Source: Datisca glomerata
Taxonomy: Eukaryota; Streptophyta; Magnoliopsida; Cucurbitales; Datiscaceae
Reading direction: 5' to 3'
Length of the DNA: 64,000 bases
Assembly (NCBI GenBank): GCA_003255025.1
Contig: QANY01005876.1
Location: forward strand, 634,843-698,842
Of the stretch, positions 48,224 through 59,923 are shown piece after piece (within the stretch, counting starts at the first letter, position 1; every line of letters begins with the position of its first letter). The notes beneath the pieces are model-generated. The model was not told the DNA's origin. It saw nothing but the letters and a program-made list of their open reading frames with translations, and did no database searches. Position numbers and translations under genes: made by a program.

Positions 48224-49990
48224 ATCTCGAGTAATATGTATAGAAATTTGTATCATACATTATATTTCCAGGATGATTATTGATTGTGTAGAAGCTTCCT
48301 ATTTGTTTTTATGGATTATTGTCGGAGATTATCTTTCTTTTTGTACATGATGTCGTGGAGGTTGGATCAATGGAATGTGGAGTCGTGAGTTTCGTGGGTA
48401 TATAAGAGTTCTCTTTTGAAAAGGAGAAGGATTTGACTTGATGATCCGTGTAGTTTTAATCGGGCAGTCTACGTTATTAGTTTGTACACGTGTTAATGAT
48501 CAGGGAGTGCGTTTGTTTTGTTTTTTATTGTGTTTCTCACTTTTTGTCTTTCCGTTTAAACTCAATTTCATTTATTTGGTTTTGAATTGTGCGGATTACA
48601 ATTACGCGTGTTCTTGGGCCTTTTTTAAGCGTAATCGTAGCAAGTGTTTATTTGCATTACTACTAGGCCGCTTGACCATTTTTGCAACTTAAAAGTTGGG
48701 CAGTCATTTTCCTACACAATGGCCCGATGGGCGATTTGTGTAGTTTTCCCAAAAAGTTAAGGGTTAAAACTTGAACTTAATGAAACTTAAAATTTTAAGT
48801 TTATATATGATAATAACGGGATGAGACGAGATACGTCCACTTTTTAAGCAGTGTCCCATGTCCTGTCAAGAGTGAAAAAAATCATCTTATCCTACTCAGA
48901 TTCGGGACGATTCTATGGGGTGGGATGATTTTTTTGTTACTTGTACACACTAATCCGTATGATATTTTAAGGGAGCTTAAATGATAAAAAGAAAAAATAA
49001 AAAATTTCTCCTCTGTAAGCTCATTTCATTCTAATATAGATATAGACATAAATATAGATTATAGATACACGAGATTTACATAAATGAACTAAAAAAATAT
49101 CATGATGCAATATTGGGCTAGTTTATAATACATCATCTATTATATATATTTATATACACTATTTGTAAATATAAAGGATATTTTTGTACCATGATGTCTT
49201 TTAATTCCTTGATGTTTTACAATCCAATAAATTTTGGTTAGATTTTATGTATGTGTATATCCGGATCTTAGTTTAGGAGAGTTATCGTTAGACACAAGAA
49301 CATAAATGTCAAATTTGTTTTTTTTTCTGAAAATTTCACATATTCATTTATTAGAATTCTTTTAAGATATTTTATTTTTGGTCAATATCAACTAAATGAT
49401 TATGTCAATAATTAATGATTTTATTCTTTCTTTTTAATCATTACTCTATTATACTCAAATTAAACAAAAATGAAGTAGAAATTAAAATTTTCTAAGAAAG
49501 CATAGATTCTAGAATACATTAAGTTGATAAAATTAAAATGTCAAAATAAATTATGCATTTTAATCAAATCCAAATTTTTAGTTTTTTATTCAAATTGTGT
49601 ATGATTTTGTCGCACTAAATATCAAATGGAACAATAAAAATTATGTATTTAAGAGTGAGAAACAAAATTAAAAAAATTGGACAAAAGTAACTAACAAAAA
49701 GCAATCAAATTTATGAGGAAATAAAATGAAAGTACTGTTAGATTAAAAAACTTTTTTTTTGGTTAAAACATAAATATATTTAACCAAAAAGATACACTAT
49801 AGTACTAAGCCAAGCTAGATACAAATATATAAAAAATACACTATACTGCTAAGCTAGATACAAATATATGAAAATACATTATAAAACATGACAACATAAT
49901 TGAATTGTTATACCGCAACATAGATATAACATGGAAATAATATCAGAGGATAACGACTGACAATCACAACCTATTCAATCCACCCTAACT
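48224..49990. other. AT-rich intergenic stretch
   Basis: ORF 48438-48692 (+) encodes a hydrophobic 84-residue frame after a TATA-like GGGTATATAAGAG (about 48397); no family recognised, so I do not call it a gene. 48810-48930 has GGGACGAG-type palindromic motifs like a MITE end. The rest is simple-sequence AT-rich DNA. Confidence 0.45.
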
Positions 49991-50830
49991 AATTACCTCT
50001 ATAGAAAAACTAAGGTGCACCAAATAAACAACACAACACTAGTCTAAACACACAGAAATTAGGTAGCCAAAAACCAAGAAACAAAACGACCAGTGATAAC
50101 TCAGAATGACCAAAGCAAGTGACCTCACCTAAAAACCTTCGGCTTCCTGGGGAGATTTTCAACCTCACCTGGTACAGCTTAGGCAACTGGTACATAACAC
50201 TCCTAGCTCTGGAAGATCTCTCTCAGTAACTCGGACTACCAGTGCGAAAAATCTAGACCTTCGGCAAACCTTCGAGTTCAAGAACAGGGGAATCGCGACG
50301 GCGGACAGAGAAGGAGCAATGTCTCGCTCCAAGCACAGGAAAACACCTTAATCGTTTGGAACTACGACAACCTTAAAGGAGGACGTCGTCGACCAAACAC
50401 GGTATAAATAGAGCCACGAAACCAGTTACGAAGTCCTCCATTTTTTCCGGCAACGCTTGAGATATTATGGTGGATACGAGATTCTGAGAACCCGAAGCTT
50501 GCCCCGTGTCTCACAAGAACAACCACGGGTTCGTTTCGCCTCATACCGTTCAGTCTTTCAAACTTTCCATATCGTCGCTTGTCTGCCAGAGAACCCATTA
50601 TGGTAAGAACAGCCCTACCAGAGCTTCTTGCGAGATGGGTCGATGATAGTCCAGTCGAGAAGAGCAACAGAGTTGACTACGAGACACCCAGTGAATGGAG
50701 GCTATGCCGACGTTGGAAAGCAGAGCTGCCTTGGAACAAATCTTACTGCGCCTCCATAAGCCTTCGCCTGTGGGAGAGGCGGAGCCCATCCGTGAGCTCG
50801 ACTAAAAAATTTAGTAAAGTAAGTCACATA
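49991..50830. other. GC-richer island with ORFs on both strands
   Basis: This stretch stands out in base composition. The plus strand has ACGGTATAAATAGAGCC (50400-50416), a good TATA box. Plus ORF 50579-50872 includes RTALPELLARWVDDSPVEKS and WRLCRRWKAELPWNKS. Minus ORF 50667-50362 includes ADKRRYGKFERLNGMRRNEP. I recognise neither. It may be a retroelement leader or a decayed gene. The right edge at about 50820 is abrupt, returning to AT-rich DNA. Confidence 0.4.
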
Positions 50831-51414
50831 AAAAATATTAAAATCAAGAAATTGGGGAGAATAACAAATTAAAAGTAAAAGCTGGCATCAAATATTAATA
50901 TAAACGTAAAAAAATGAGTATTATTAAATTGATGAGATTTGAACTCAAAATCTCTCTTTTAAAAGAAAAATAATTATTAATGAATTATATCATAATGTAC
51001 AAGGGACATTACACATTAATAATAAATATCATATAAAAATAGTTACCATCAAAAGCAAAAAATCAAAGTCCAAGGATCATGGGATATAATAGAGCTACAG
51101 AGATCTGCCCCTGACAAAAATACCTGCCGGTATCTGACTTAATGAGTAAAATATTATAAATGAGTATGAGTTTTTATTTGGTGGGTAATTTTTTACCCAT
51201 TACAAATGGGTGAGTGTGGGTAATACTCAATACCTATCGGGTACCTATTTATCCTATAAAATTATACCTCCACTTCCCAGGCAATCCCGATTAAGGTGTT
51301 TTTTCTATCTTCGATGATCTCAAAAGACAACAATATATAATAAAATTGGGGTGTAATTCTCATTTTCACTTTATGATTGACAAATGAATTTCATCAATTT
51401 TATAATGTTGTAAT

Positions 51415-52781
51415 TAGAGGTGTTCAATAGTCGGTCTGACCGAATTTTTGAAGAAAACCTAGACCAGACAAAAAATTACGGTCCTCTTATATGAAGGACC
51501 GAACCGATCATAACACTGTAAAAAATCTTATCCATCCAGACTGAACATCAACGGTCGGATCAGGCGAATTTTACAGACTAAAAGCTGAGCTTTTTACCTC
51601 ACTTTCCTTTATCAATTAAATAAACTATAATCAATTAAATCAGAATCCATTCATGAACATATATCAACTAAAATCAGCTAAACAAACCAAAATAAAAACT
51701 AAATCAAATCCAAATTAGATTTAAACAAACTAAATCAGTATTACACATATCTAAACCAACTAAAGCAGTTGCATCAAAATAAAACAACACTTGTAATGGA
51801 TTCATAAATCATGAAAATGAAACAATTTTCATACCAATTTTGGGTTATCAAGTTGAGAAGTGAGCAGCTTATTGTACTCATTAACAATCTGAGAATATTA
51901 CAAGAAACTCTTAGCATGGAAAAATCAAAGAAAGCAATTACACCCAAACTGAGAATGGTGACTGAAAGTAAGGGAAAAGCAATACAGCTTCAACTCTATT
52001 GTTCAAAAGAGCATCAATAATTCCAGCATCTACACCGTCAGAACTTCCCCAGCCATTATGTGAAGACTATCACAACTCTCGACCTCTTTCACAGACCATT
52101 GAATACGAACAAACCATCATTGTTTTAGATCCACAACGCAAGTATAGATCCACGATGCAACTGATTTTCCTGAAGCTTTAGTGTAGAACGTGAAGTCGTG
52201 AAGGATAGAAGAATGAGAATGAGGGGTTGCTCGGATATGAGAAGCTTCGAGAACGTCTCAGATCTGAGACAAGGGAGAGACAGGAGAGATGAAACGTCTC
52301 AGATCTAAGGCATGAGTTGAAGGAGAACTTCTCAGATATCAGGGAGAGAGCTTTGAGAGAGAGATCTGAGAGAGAGAGAGGTTTGAGAGACAGGCTTGAG
52401 AGAGAGAGATTTGCGTTAGAAAGGGAGAGAGAGTGACGAGGGACTGAGTTGAGGGAGAGGGAGAGGTGAGAGGTAGAGTCGTGAGGGCTGAGGGAGGGGA
52501 GAGGCGAGAGGTAGAGTCGTGAGGGTTGAGGGAGAGGGAGAGTCGAGAGGAGGCGAGAAGGAGAGGCAAGAGGGAGAGAGACATTTAACCTAAGACCCTA
52601 ATATATATATACACACGGTCGGCTGGTCAGATCAGTCCAGAACTAACAAAATTCTGGACCGATCTAAAATTTCGGTCCTCTATAAAAGGAGGACCGAACC
52701 GAAAATTAACAAGAAAAAACCGTCCGGACCAATCAATTTCAGTTCAGATTAAATGGCCTGGATGGTTTTTGAACACCCCTA
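51415..52781. mobile_element. hAT-like non-autonomous element (1.37 kb)
   Basis: Starts TAGAGGTGTTCAATAGTCGG and ends TTTTTGAACACCCCTA, with flanking 8-mers GTTGTAAT and ATTATAAT that agree at six positions. Subterminal arms repeat GACCGAACCG-type motifs in both orientations. It carries a purine-rich (GAGAGA) tract at 52200-52580 and no transposase; the minus ORF over that tract (52339-52584) is low complexity. Confidence 0.78.
52200..52580. repeat. GA-rich low-complexity tract
   Basis: Repeated GAGAGAGAG, GTCGTGAGGG and GAGGGAGAGG units in the interior of the hAT-like element. TATATATATACACAC follows at about 52603. Confidence 0.9.
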
Positions 52782-52789
52782 ATTATAAT

Positions 52790-54186
52790 CGAACTAAGCC
52801 GAATCATGAATTGAATATTCGAACTAAAATTTATCAATTTTATAACCGAATCGTACCATAATTTATCGATGTTACAATCGAATAACACTATCATTCATCA
52901 ATTTTCTAACCAAACCAAATTAGAATTCATCAATTTTATCATTAACTAAACCAAATCATCATTTTTGAATAACCAAAACTAAAATTCATAAATTATAGTC
53001 AAATAGAGAGAAAAGTTCATCAATTTAACATTTGAATAACACTAAAATTCATCAATACTATAATAAAATGGAACTGAATTCATCAATTTTATGATAAAAT
53101 CAATCTGGATCATCAATTTTATAGTCGAATAACCAAACTATAGCTCATTAGTTTTACAATTGAGCTAAATTGGATCATCAATTTTATAATCGAATAATCA
53201 TATAAATGAACTAACTGAATCATCGATTAACCAAACTAAAATTCAACAATTTTATTAGGTTTAATAAACAATTTTGCTGAATCAATTTTCAGTTTAAGGT
53301 ATTTAAGATGGAAATTATTGTCCGGCCTATCAATTTGGAGAGAAAGTGACTTTAATTGAATTGCTGATCTCCGTGGTTATAGTTCGACGAAGAGAAAGAA
53401 GTAAAGAATAGTCTTAGTTCTAAAATGAAAAGGAAAAAAATATATATAAGTACTCTTATTTTAGTGTGTATTACTCATATTCACTAATTTTATTTAGAAT
53501 GGATATCGGTTGGGTATACATAGTGCATAGGTGATTAGTAGATATACACATACTCAACCCAAACTCACTCATTAAGATTCCTAATATATTTATGAATTTT
53601 CAATTCAGTAATGTTTTACAATCTATTAAGTTTTCATTCAAGAAGGTTGACGTTGATGTAAACTAATGGTGTATACAAATACATTAATGGCATCGTCTTT
53701 TTATATAATCAGTACGATAAATGTCAAACACAACCAAGCTATGAATTATGTATCTTAAATTTTGGCACCTTAATAAAATTCCAGTTTCACCCTTGGATAC
53801 ATCGAGCGCTTTTACACTTTAGTTATAAAACACTTACATTGGTTGTGGGCGTCCAAACAAGTCCTTATGAGCTATAAGATGTTAAACTTTATGGAAAATC
53901 TGTCATGATATATTCTTATTTCATCCACGTTGATTAATGGAACTAGTATGACCCTTTTTAATATCTAGCCTGATCCTTTTTTATATGTTGTGTTCCGAAT
54001 GACCCTTATGTCCTTATTTGTCAGAGACATCCCCATCTTCTCAGTTGTAATACAGCCTTAAACATTCCCCTAAATCCTACCCTCCTTCAAGATTCCCTTC
54101 CCTTTACCCAAGCAACCCCCCCTCCCCCCCAAATCATTTCCCGCCAAAACTCCCTCCCCATATCTACCTTAGATAACACTTTCACT
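52790..54186. other. Intergenic, upstream of the membrane protein gene
   Basis: 52790-53250 is a loose repetition of ATTCATCAATTTTATAATCGAA-like units with a period of about 40-50 bp, much diverged. 54040-54240 is C- and CT-rich and probably the promoter and leader of the gene at 54245. No ORF seen. Confidence 0.5.
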
Positions 54187-54244
54187 TTGACCATCCTTTC
54201 CATTCAACAGCTATCTAACGAGAGGAGAGAGAGAGGGAAGAGAG

Positions 54245-55015
54245 ATGCAGGGCACATCCAAGGTGATAATGGGAGCCACACTAGTAATGGTGGTAAGCCT
54301 TGCCATAGTGTTAGGCCTAATTCTAGTTTTACTAGCCGAACTCTACTGCTCTCTCTTACTCCGCCGCCGTCAACACCGCCTCAACCCACCTTCCGCCCCT
54401 TCAACCGCCACCTCCACTCCTCCTTCCTCCTTTCACCCTTTAACTTCTGAGCCCCATTCCACCTCTCCTCTCACTAGCTTCTATTCCCAAGGCGTTCTCC
54501 ACGCCCCTCGAAGCTTCCTCTTCCCTTCTCTCCCTTCCAAATTCGAACCAAACAACAATCGCTCCCATCAAATCCATCATCTTATCAACATTGAATCTAA
54601 TTTTAAAGCAAACCCATCTCAGCCAATCGAAGAAATCCCAACTCAAGAAAATAGCAGAATCAGTAATGAAGAGCATTTGGTGTATATTTCAAATCCAATA
54701 TATGACAATGACGGAAACACTCAGAACAGAGTAGAATTGGATACTCCATTTGAAACTCCCGATTCGTCGCCTTCTCGATTAGAAACAGAAACAGGGGGTT
54801 CATCTTCTTCGTCGGGAGAAGAGGAAATAGATCAGGAGATTAGTTCTGATACGCCTCCAATGACTCCTATGAAGAAGCTTCCAGCTGAGGCTTGCTCTGT
54901 TTCTTTGAGAGATGCTAGGTGTTTGGGTACTTCTGGTAGTGATTCTAATAGTAAAGTAGGCCATTCTTCTTCTACTTCTTCTTCTGGTTCACCTTGTACT
55001 TCTCCTTCATGGTGA
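54245..55015 (+). CDS. Single-pass membrane protein of unknown function (256 aa)
   Basis: An uninterrupted single exon begins MQGTSKVIMGATLVMVVSLA and ends in a serine-rich tail before TGA at 55013. Residues about 11-31 form one hydrophobic helix (ATLVMVVSLAIVLGLILVLL), followed by AELYCSLLL and RRR at 40-42, a stop-transfer pattern. The remaining ~210 residues should be cytoplasmic and disordered: Pro/Ser/Thr-rich, with DTPFETPDSSPSR, DTPPMTPMKKLPAEACS and a closing Ser/Gly run. The TPF/TPPMTP sites suit proline-directed kinases. The start is chosen as the first ATG of the long frame; the GAGAGAG leader before it is typical of plant 5' UTRs. An overlapping ORF in another frame (54187-54450) is a shadow. 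It resembles plant-specific one-helix membrane proteins I cannot name. Likely an intact host gene. Confidence 0.85.
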   Translation: MQGTSKVIMGATLVMVVSLAIVLGLILVLLAELYCSLLLRRRQHRLNPPSAPSTATSTPPSSFHPLTSEPHSTSPLTSFYSQGVLHAPRSFLFPSLPSKFEPNNNRSHQIHHLINIESNFKANPSQPIEEIPTQENSRISNEEHLVYISNPIYDNDGNTQNRVELDTPFETPDSSPSRLETETGGSSSSSGEEEIDQEISSDTPPMTPMKKLPAEACSVSLRDARCLGTSGSDSNSKVGHSSSTSSSGSPCTSPSW

Positions 55016-56653
55016 TTTTATGGATTATTTTCTTTTTTAGATTATAAATTAAATCTGTGTTTCTGCTTTCTTTTCTACTTCTTCTTCATTTTGGTGTTCA
55101 GTTGCAAGAACACGTAGCGTGAGACTCATGCAATTCGTAAATTAGAAATAATTTTTTATATACCATTTATAATCATAACATATTTCATATTATAATGAAG
55201 AAGAGAGTGTGATTGAAAAATATTGAAATTACTGATCCCTTCAGTAAAGCTACTTTGGTGTTTCCAAAGAAAAAATCTCATCGTTTAAGAACTAAATACA
55301 CAGCTTAACTAGATACACCATTTACATGACTCGTATAGAAACCTTTCTAAGGTGACAGTGTACAAGTCTGATGAGATTAGTGGATTGCAGTGAAGTAAGT
55401 CACCCATTAATTACTGTCTTTAGTAAATATTTTTGTTTGGCAGGCGTGGCCATGCACGTCAACCCAAGCCACGCCTGTGTACTGAGCCAAAGTCTGTCTG
55501 CGATTGGCAGATTGCTTTTTGTTTCTCTCTGGGTGGGTGTGAATGGAAATTTTGTTCTTTTCTTAGTTGGTTTTAAAGAGAAGACTTTGGTTTTGGCACC
55601 CTTTTCTTTTTCTTTTTTTTCTTTTTTCTTGGGGGATTAAGAGGGTGATGCATGTGAATTGTGAAAGAATCTCTCTCCCTATGCAGTTTGGACTAGAAAA
55701 TGAAAAGAAGTCTCTCTGTTTTATGGGGAACCTCGAATGCTAATTTCAATGCTTTAAAAGCCAAAACAGACAAACAAAGCAAACAAAACAGTGTCAGTTG
55801 GTAGACCCTTTTTTGTTACTTTGATAAAAACAAGCCTTGGTTTCCATGAGACTCATCAAGCAAGAAGCTTCAGACTTCAGAATCTGCACCTCCTTAATTC
55901 AATTAGGTCCAAAATTAATTACAGATAATAACACACTGTCGACTTCCCTGCAAAGAAAGAAAAAATACAGTTTTACCCTTTGACCAGTCATATTTTTGCT
56001 GAAAATGTATCTTTTGGCAAAGTTACAATTAAAAATATTAAAAATATGATAATATGATTCGAATTCATGATCTGAGTGTTTGACTTAACTACTGTGTCAA
56101 CTCATTTGATCTGTTAAAACATATTTGATTTGGTAGTTTATGCATGGGGTATTTTTGTATATTCAATCAAAATGAGGAATGATCAAATAAAACTGCCTTT
56201 GATGCAGAAGTTGATGTCCTGAATATCTGAATTGGAAGACTAAAGCTTCCTTAAGACTATGGTTCCCTACAGCATTTATGTCTCAGAGCTTCCTCCGACG
56301 CCATAATCATTCCTCGCATTTCCGACCACAGACAGTCACAGTGGTTTAGTTAGTTTGCTATCCTAGTTGAAAACTTCTGCACCATTCAGGTGTTGTGTTG
56401 CTCATTCTTTTAAAAGTTAATTCCAGATGAATCAGTAATAAAAATTATTATAACAGAGTGTTAATAAAATTTTCCACATGAACGAACTTGTATAACAATT
56501 TCAAGTGTCATATAGCTTTTATAATCAGAATTTACTTGACATTAAGCAGATAAGAAACATTTGCACAGCTTAAAGGGTGGTCGTCCTTCTCTTTGATAAG
56601 CTTCCATCCACGGCTTTTCGTCTCACTGAATGAACAAGAAGTTAATTAAAAAG
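55016..56653. other. Intergenic between the two host genes
   Basis: No gene seen. The 89-codon ORF at 55371-55640 (+) is hydrophobic and spans a hairpin (55441-55477) and T-rich runs, with no family. The stretch includes the 3' UTR of the membrane protein gene. Confidence 0.5.
55441..55477. repeat. Perfect 10-bp inverted repeat
   Basis: CAGGCGTGGC (55441-55450) and GCCACGCCTG (55468-55477) form a 10-bp stem with a 17-nt loop, GC-rich in AT-rich surroundings. Function unknown; it does not end in a T run. Confidence 0.8.
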
Positions 56654-57010
56654 AGCTTCAAAAACCCAATCCAATCACTCCTTAGAACCTAGGTATTAAG
56701 GAGAGTTGTAGTAGAGCTTTATAACTAGCGCAAGATGGACAAATTTAGGCGATGTGGGACAACATTCCAACACACCTTCCTAGACTACAACATGGTAGCC
56801 GAACTAAGCAGTATATCAAACAATCCAAACTAAGCGGACAAAGAACCGAACTAAAGCGGCACAAATAAAGGCCCAACCAAACTCTGATACCAAGTTGAAA
56901 AGCCCAGCTCAGTCACTTCTTAAATCCTAGGTGTTAAGGAGAGTGGTACTAGAGCTTTATAACTAGCACAGAATGAGTAAGTTTAGACGATATGGGATAA
57001 TATTCGAACA
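56654..57010 (-). mobile_element. TRIM (miniature LTR retrotransposon), about 355 bp
   Basis: Two direct repeats of about 115 bp (56658-56772 and 56896-57010) share CCTAGGT-TTAAGGAGAGT, AGAGCTTTATAACTAGC and GATGGGA/GATGTGGGA-like blocks, and their minus strands start TGTT. Between them are ~120 bp with a primer site: plus strand ACTCTGATACCA (56881-56892), the complement of TGGTATCAGAGT, beside the right repeat. AAAAG at 56649-56653 and 57011-57015 may be the target duplication. No coding capacity. Orientation is minus, the same as the Rab gene. Confidence 0.88.
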
Positions 57011-57161
57011 AAAAGAACATGACAAGCGTTGAAGAACAATTAAGTGCATTTTCTCATGCAAGCATTTATTTACTAAAACAAATGAACAGATACAACTTGA
57101 TTGAATAAGTAATGAAAAGAGAAATACCAACTCATTCAATAGCAATTACTGTTTGCATCAA

Positions 57162-59923
57162 TCATCCAGAGCAGCAATATAGGCTTCTTCCACTTTGTCG
57201 TGAACTGCTACGCAATTTCATACCCGATGGCCGTGACGGAGAAGCTTTTGCCAATCTCTTTGCTGCAAAATAGTTGGCTTCGTTAAGCACAAAAAATTTT
57301 CAAAATTTTTAAGTCATTTTTTCTGATAAGAAAAAGGCACGTGATGCGTTTACCTATTTCATAGAAGAGCTCATTGATATTCTGGGCAGTTTTTGCTGAT
57401 GTTTCAAAAAAAACCAAACCATTTTCTTTTGCATATTGCTCTCCCTCCTGCCAATATTATTAGAGTGTAAGGTGACACGATTAGAATAATTAAATGGCAA
57501 GTTTTTTAATTAAAGTAACATCATTTCTCTCTCTAAGAGGGAAAAAGGAAGAAATTTAATACCTCATTTCCGACCTTTCTCTTCTCTTCTAAGTCAGCCT
57601 TGTTGGCTGCCAAGAACATTATCAAATTTGGATTTCCTGAAATAGTAATAAGGAATAAACTAGTAAGTATGGGAGTTAAAGGTATAGAAAATTCAGAGGA
57701 AACAAACTACAGCAACTCTTTCAAAACTTCTATGTACCTTGTCTTTGCAATTCAAGAACCCACTTTTTGGCACGTTCAAAGGAATCCTGTAAGCCAAAAC
57801 ACAAAATGATCCCAATTTCTATCAAATAAACAATTACGAACAAACTTTTCGAACTCCCAGTTTGAGAATATTTCTGAAGACAACTAACATAAACTAGAAG
57901 TGATATCAACTCAAACATATCATGGCACCAGGCTGTCATTGTACTGCCGAGTTAGTTTGAATTATGATCTTTGAGAACTAGTAAACGTTGTTGAATCTTA
58001 AAATTAGGCATTAAATATTTCTAATTTTAAGAAAAAATGGAATGACCAGATTTCTTCCACATGTGTAGTCAATGGCCCAAATACAAAAGGCAATTTGTTT
58101 TTCGCATTTTGGTAGTTTAATGAGATCTAAGCCGTCTAGATCAAATTAGACGGCTGAATCGCTAAACTGCCTCTCTGCCGTTGGCTTAATTATAAACAGT
58201 TTGTACTAGAAATAAGAAGTTTAACAATCACAGAGCAAGAACTTTAACATGCAGAAAGGAAAGGAATACCGTGCTTGAGATATCATAAATAACAATTGCA
58301 GCAGCTGCACCACGATAGTACATTGGAGCCAAGCTATGGTACCGCTCCTGTCCTGCTGTGTCCCAGATATCAAATTTAATAGTTGCTTCTTTAAGTGACA
58401 AAACCTGAGTGAAGAAGGCAGCCCCTATTGTTGACTCCTACAGCATATAATTGTGTCAACGATCATGCACAGTTATATGAGCAAGAAAAGAAGATGTTGA
58501 AAAACGATAAGGTTAAAAAATAAATTTATTAAACCTGATACTCCGAAAATTGGCCTTTCACAAATCTCAGTACCAAACTTGTTTTCCCAGTTCCCATGTC
58601 CCCAAGCAGTACCTGAGAGAACCTCAACAACTTCAATAGCGAAGATGTATTTCTTAGGTTGATACTCAGAGTGAGTTTGGAAGTGTTTTGTTCTGAAGTA
58701 CTCAAATGCATTAATAAACTATTTTAAATCAATTTTTTCTCAAAAAGCTTCAAAATACAAATAAACGCAAGTGCTTCATAAAAAGATGGATGTGAAATAA
58801 TTTTCAACTAAAATAGTGTTATTTCAATAAATAAAAGTATTTCCATTCACAAGCAGTCCCAACACGTCCTTAAAAATATTTGGAAATATAAAACGTACTA
58901 CAGTATGTCCCAAATTCCAAGTTGCATTCTTTTTCTATTTTTTGAAAGTTTTTTCTTAGAAGGTTACAATTATTATTATTTCTCTTTTAGCTTCGTTTCG
59001 AAGCTTGTGAATGTTAAGTTTTGGAAGATGATCAAATAGACATTGGAAGTTTATAAACAGGTGCTAGTGCTAAAGAGTTTGGCTTTGTCTAATGTAGTGA
59101 TTGCTCTATTCCATACATAAGGTGGTTATTGTCGAATGATCTATTTGAGTTGTGTGGTTGAAACCGCTCACTCTTAGAGGCAAAGCAGTAAGTTTGCCAG
59201 AATTCACTATCTAATCGAGGATTGAGTTAGCAAGAGTGTTTTAATGGTCGTCATAATAGTAAACGTTTAGTGGATCTGCCATCGAGATAGACAGTTGGAC
59301 ATATAATGTTTCAAAATTGGACACGTTATTTTCCTTCTAGTTGGAGGTTTTGCCACAACAACAGGTAATAGAGCATGATTTTGTCACATGGAAAGGAAGA
59401 TCGTAAAATGATGGCAAAAAGAAGTATATTATCCACAAAGATTGCAAGAATAAAAAACTAATAAGAAAAATGATTAGGAATAAGTAGGGATCAAATTCAT
59501 GATGCCATAGATTTTGCAGATTCTGATTAACGAATCGATCTTCAAGCTTTTAAAAATAATCAGCAGATAACAAACAAGAGGAAGTGCCCATCTGATATAA
59601 TTTCTCATAAGCAAATCTATATTGACATTTCACTAGATACTTATCCTTTCTGATTGATCATTGAAAAGACATAAGAAAGCTCATTTAGCAAAACTATCGA
59701 ACAGTTGGCAGGCAAAGTGTACGCCAGAAATTAAAAAACAGTACGGAGTACATAATTACATAAAAAATCCAGGGGGATAAAACTAATCTAGAATAAAGAT
59801 TTTTCTTATGCTTTTCAAAATCTATCAAATAACCATGACCCTTTTCAAATAAAAGCAAATAAAGAAAAAGGAAGACATACCCACCAGCTTGGCTTGTATA
59901 TTCTTGTTGCCCATCTTCGCCAT
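57162..59923 (-). CDS. RHN1: Rab5-class small GTPase, RHN1/RABF2 type (seven exons, 200 aa)
   Basis: Exons on the minus strand: 59923-59885, 58612-58535, 58437-58270, 57786-57738, 57636-57563, 57447-57354 and 57262-57162 (stop TGA). Every intron has GT...AG and the frames join exactly. The protein starts [20 protein letters not shown]. It carries the P-loop GDMGTGKT (17-24), switch I Thr in ESTIG (42), WDTAGQE (64-70), NKAD (123-126), ETSAK (151-155) and a C-terminal YCCSG with two cysteines for geranylgeranylation. The sequence follows the RHN1/RABF2 pattern closely ([20 protein letters not shown]). Such GTPases act on late endosomes/prevacuolar compartments in vacuolar trafficking. The start was chosen because [13 protein letters not shown] matches the family; a second ATG three codons on is possible. 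Intron 1 is 1.27 kb. No damage seen. Confidence 0.95.
58130..58155. repeat. 9-bp hairpin in Rab intron 3
   Basis: AGCCGTCTA (58130-58138) and TAGACGGCT (58147-58155) are inverted, with an 8-nt loop, in the intron between exons 3 and 4. Could be a fragment of a MITE; I found no matching ends. Confidence 0.7.
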
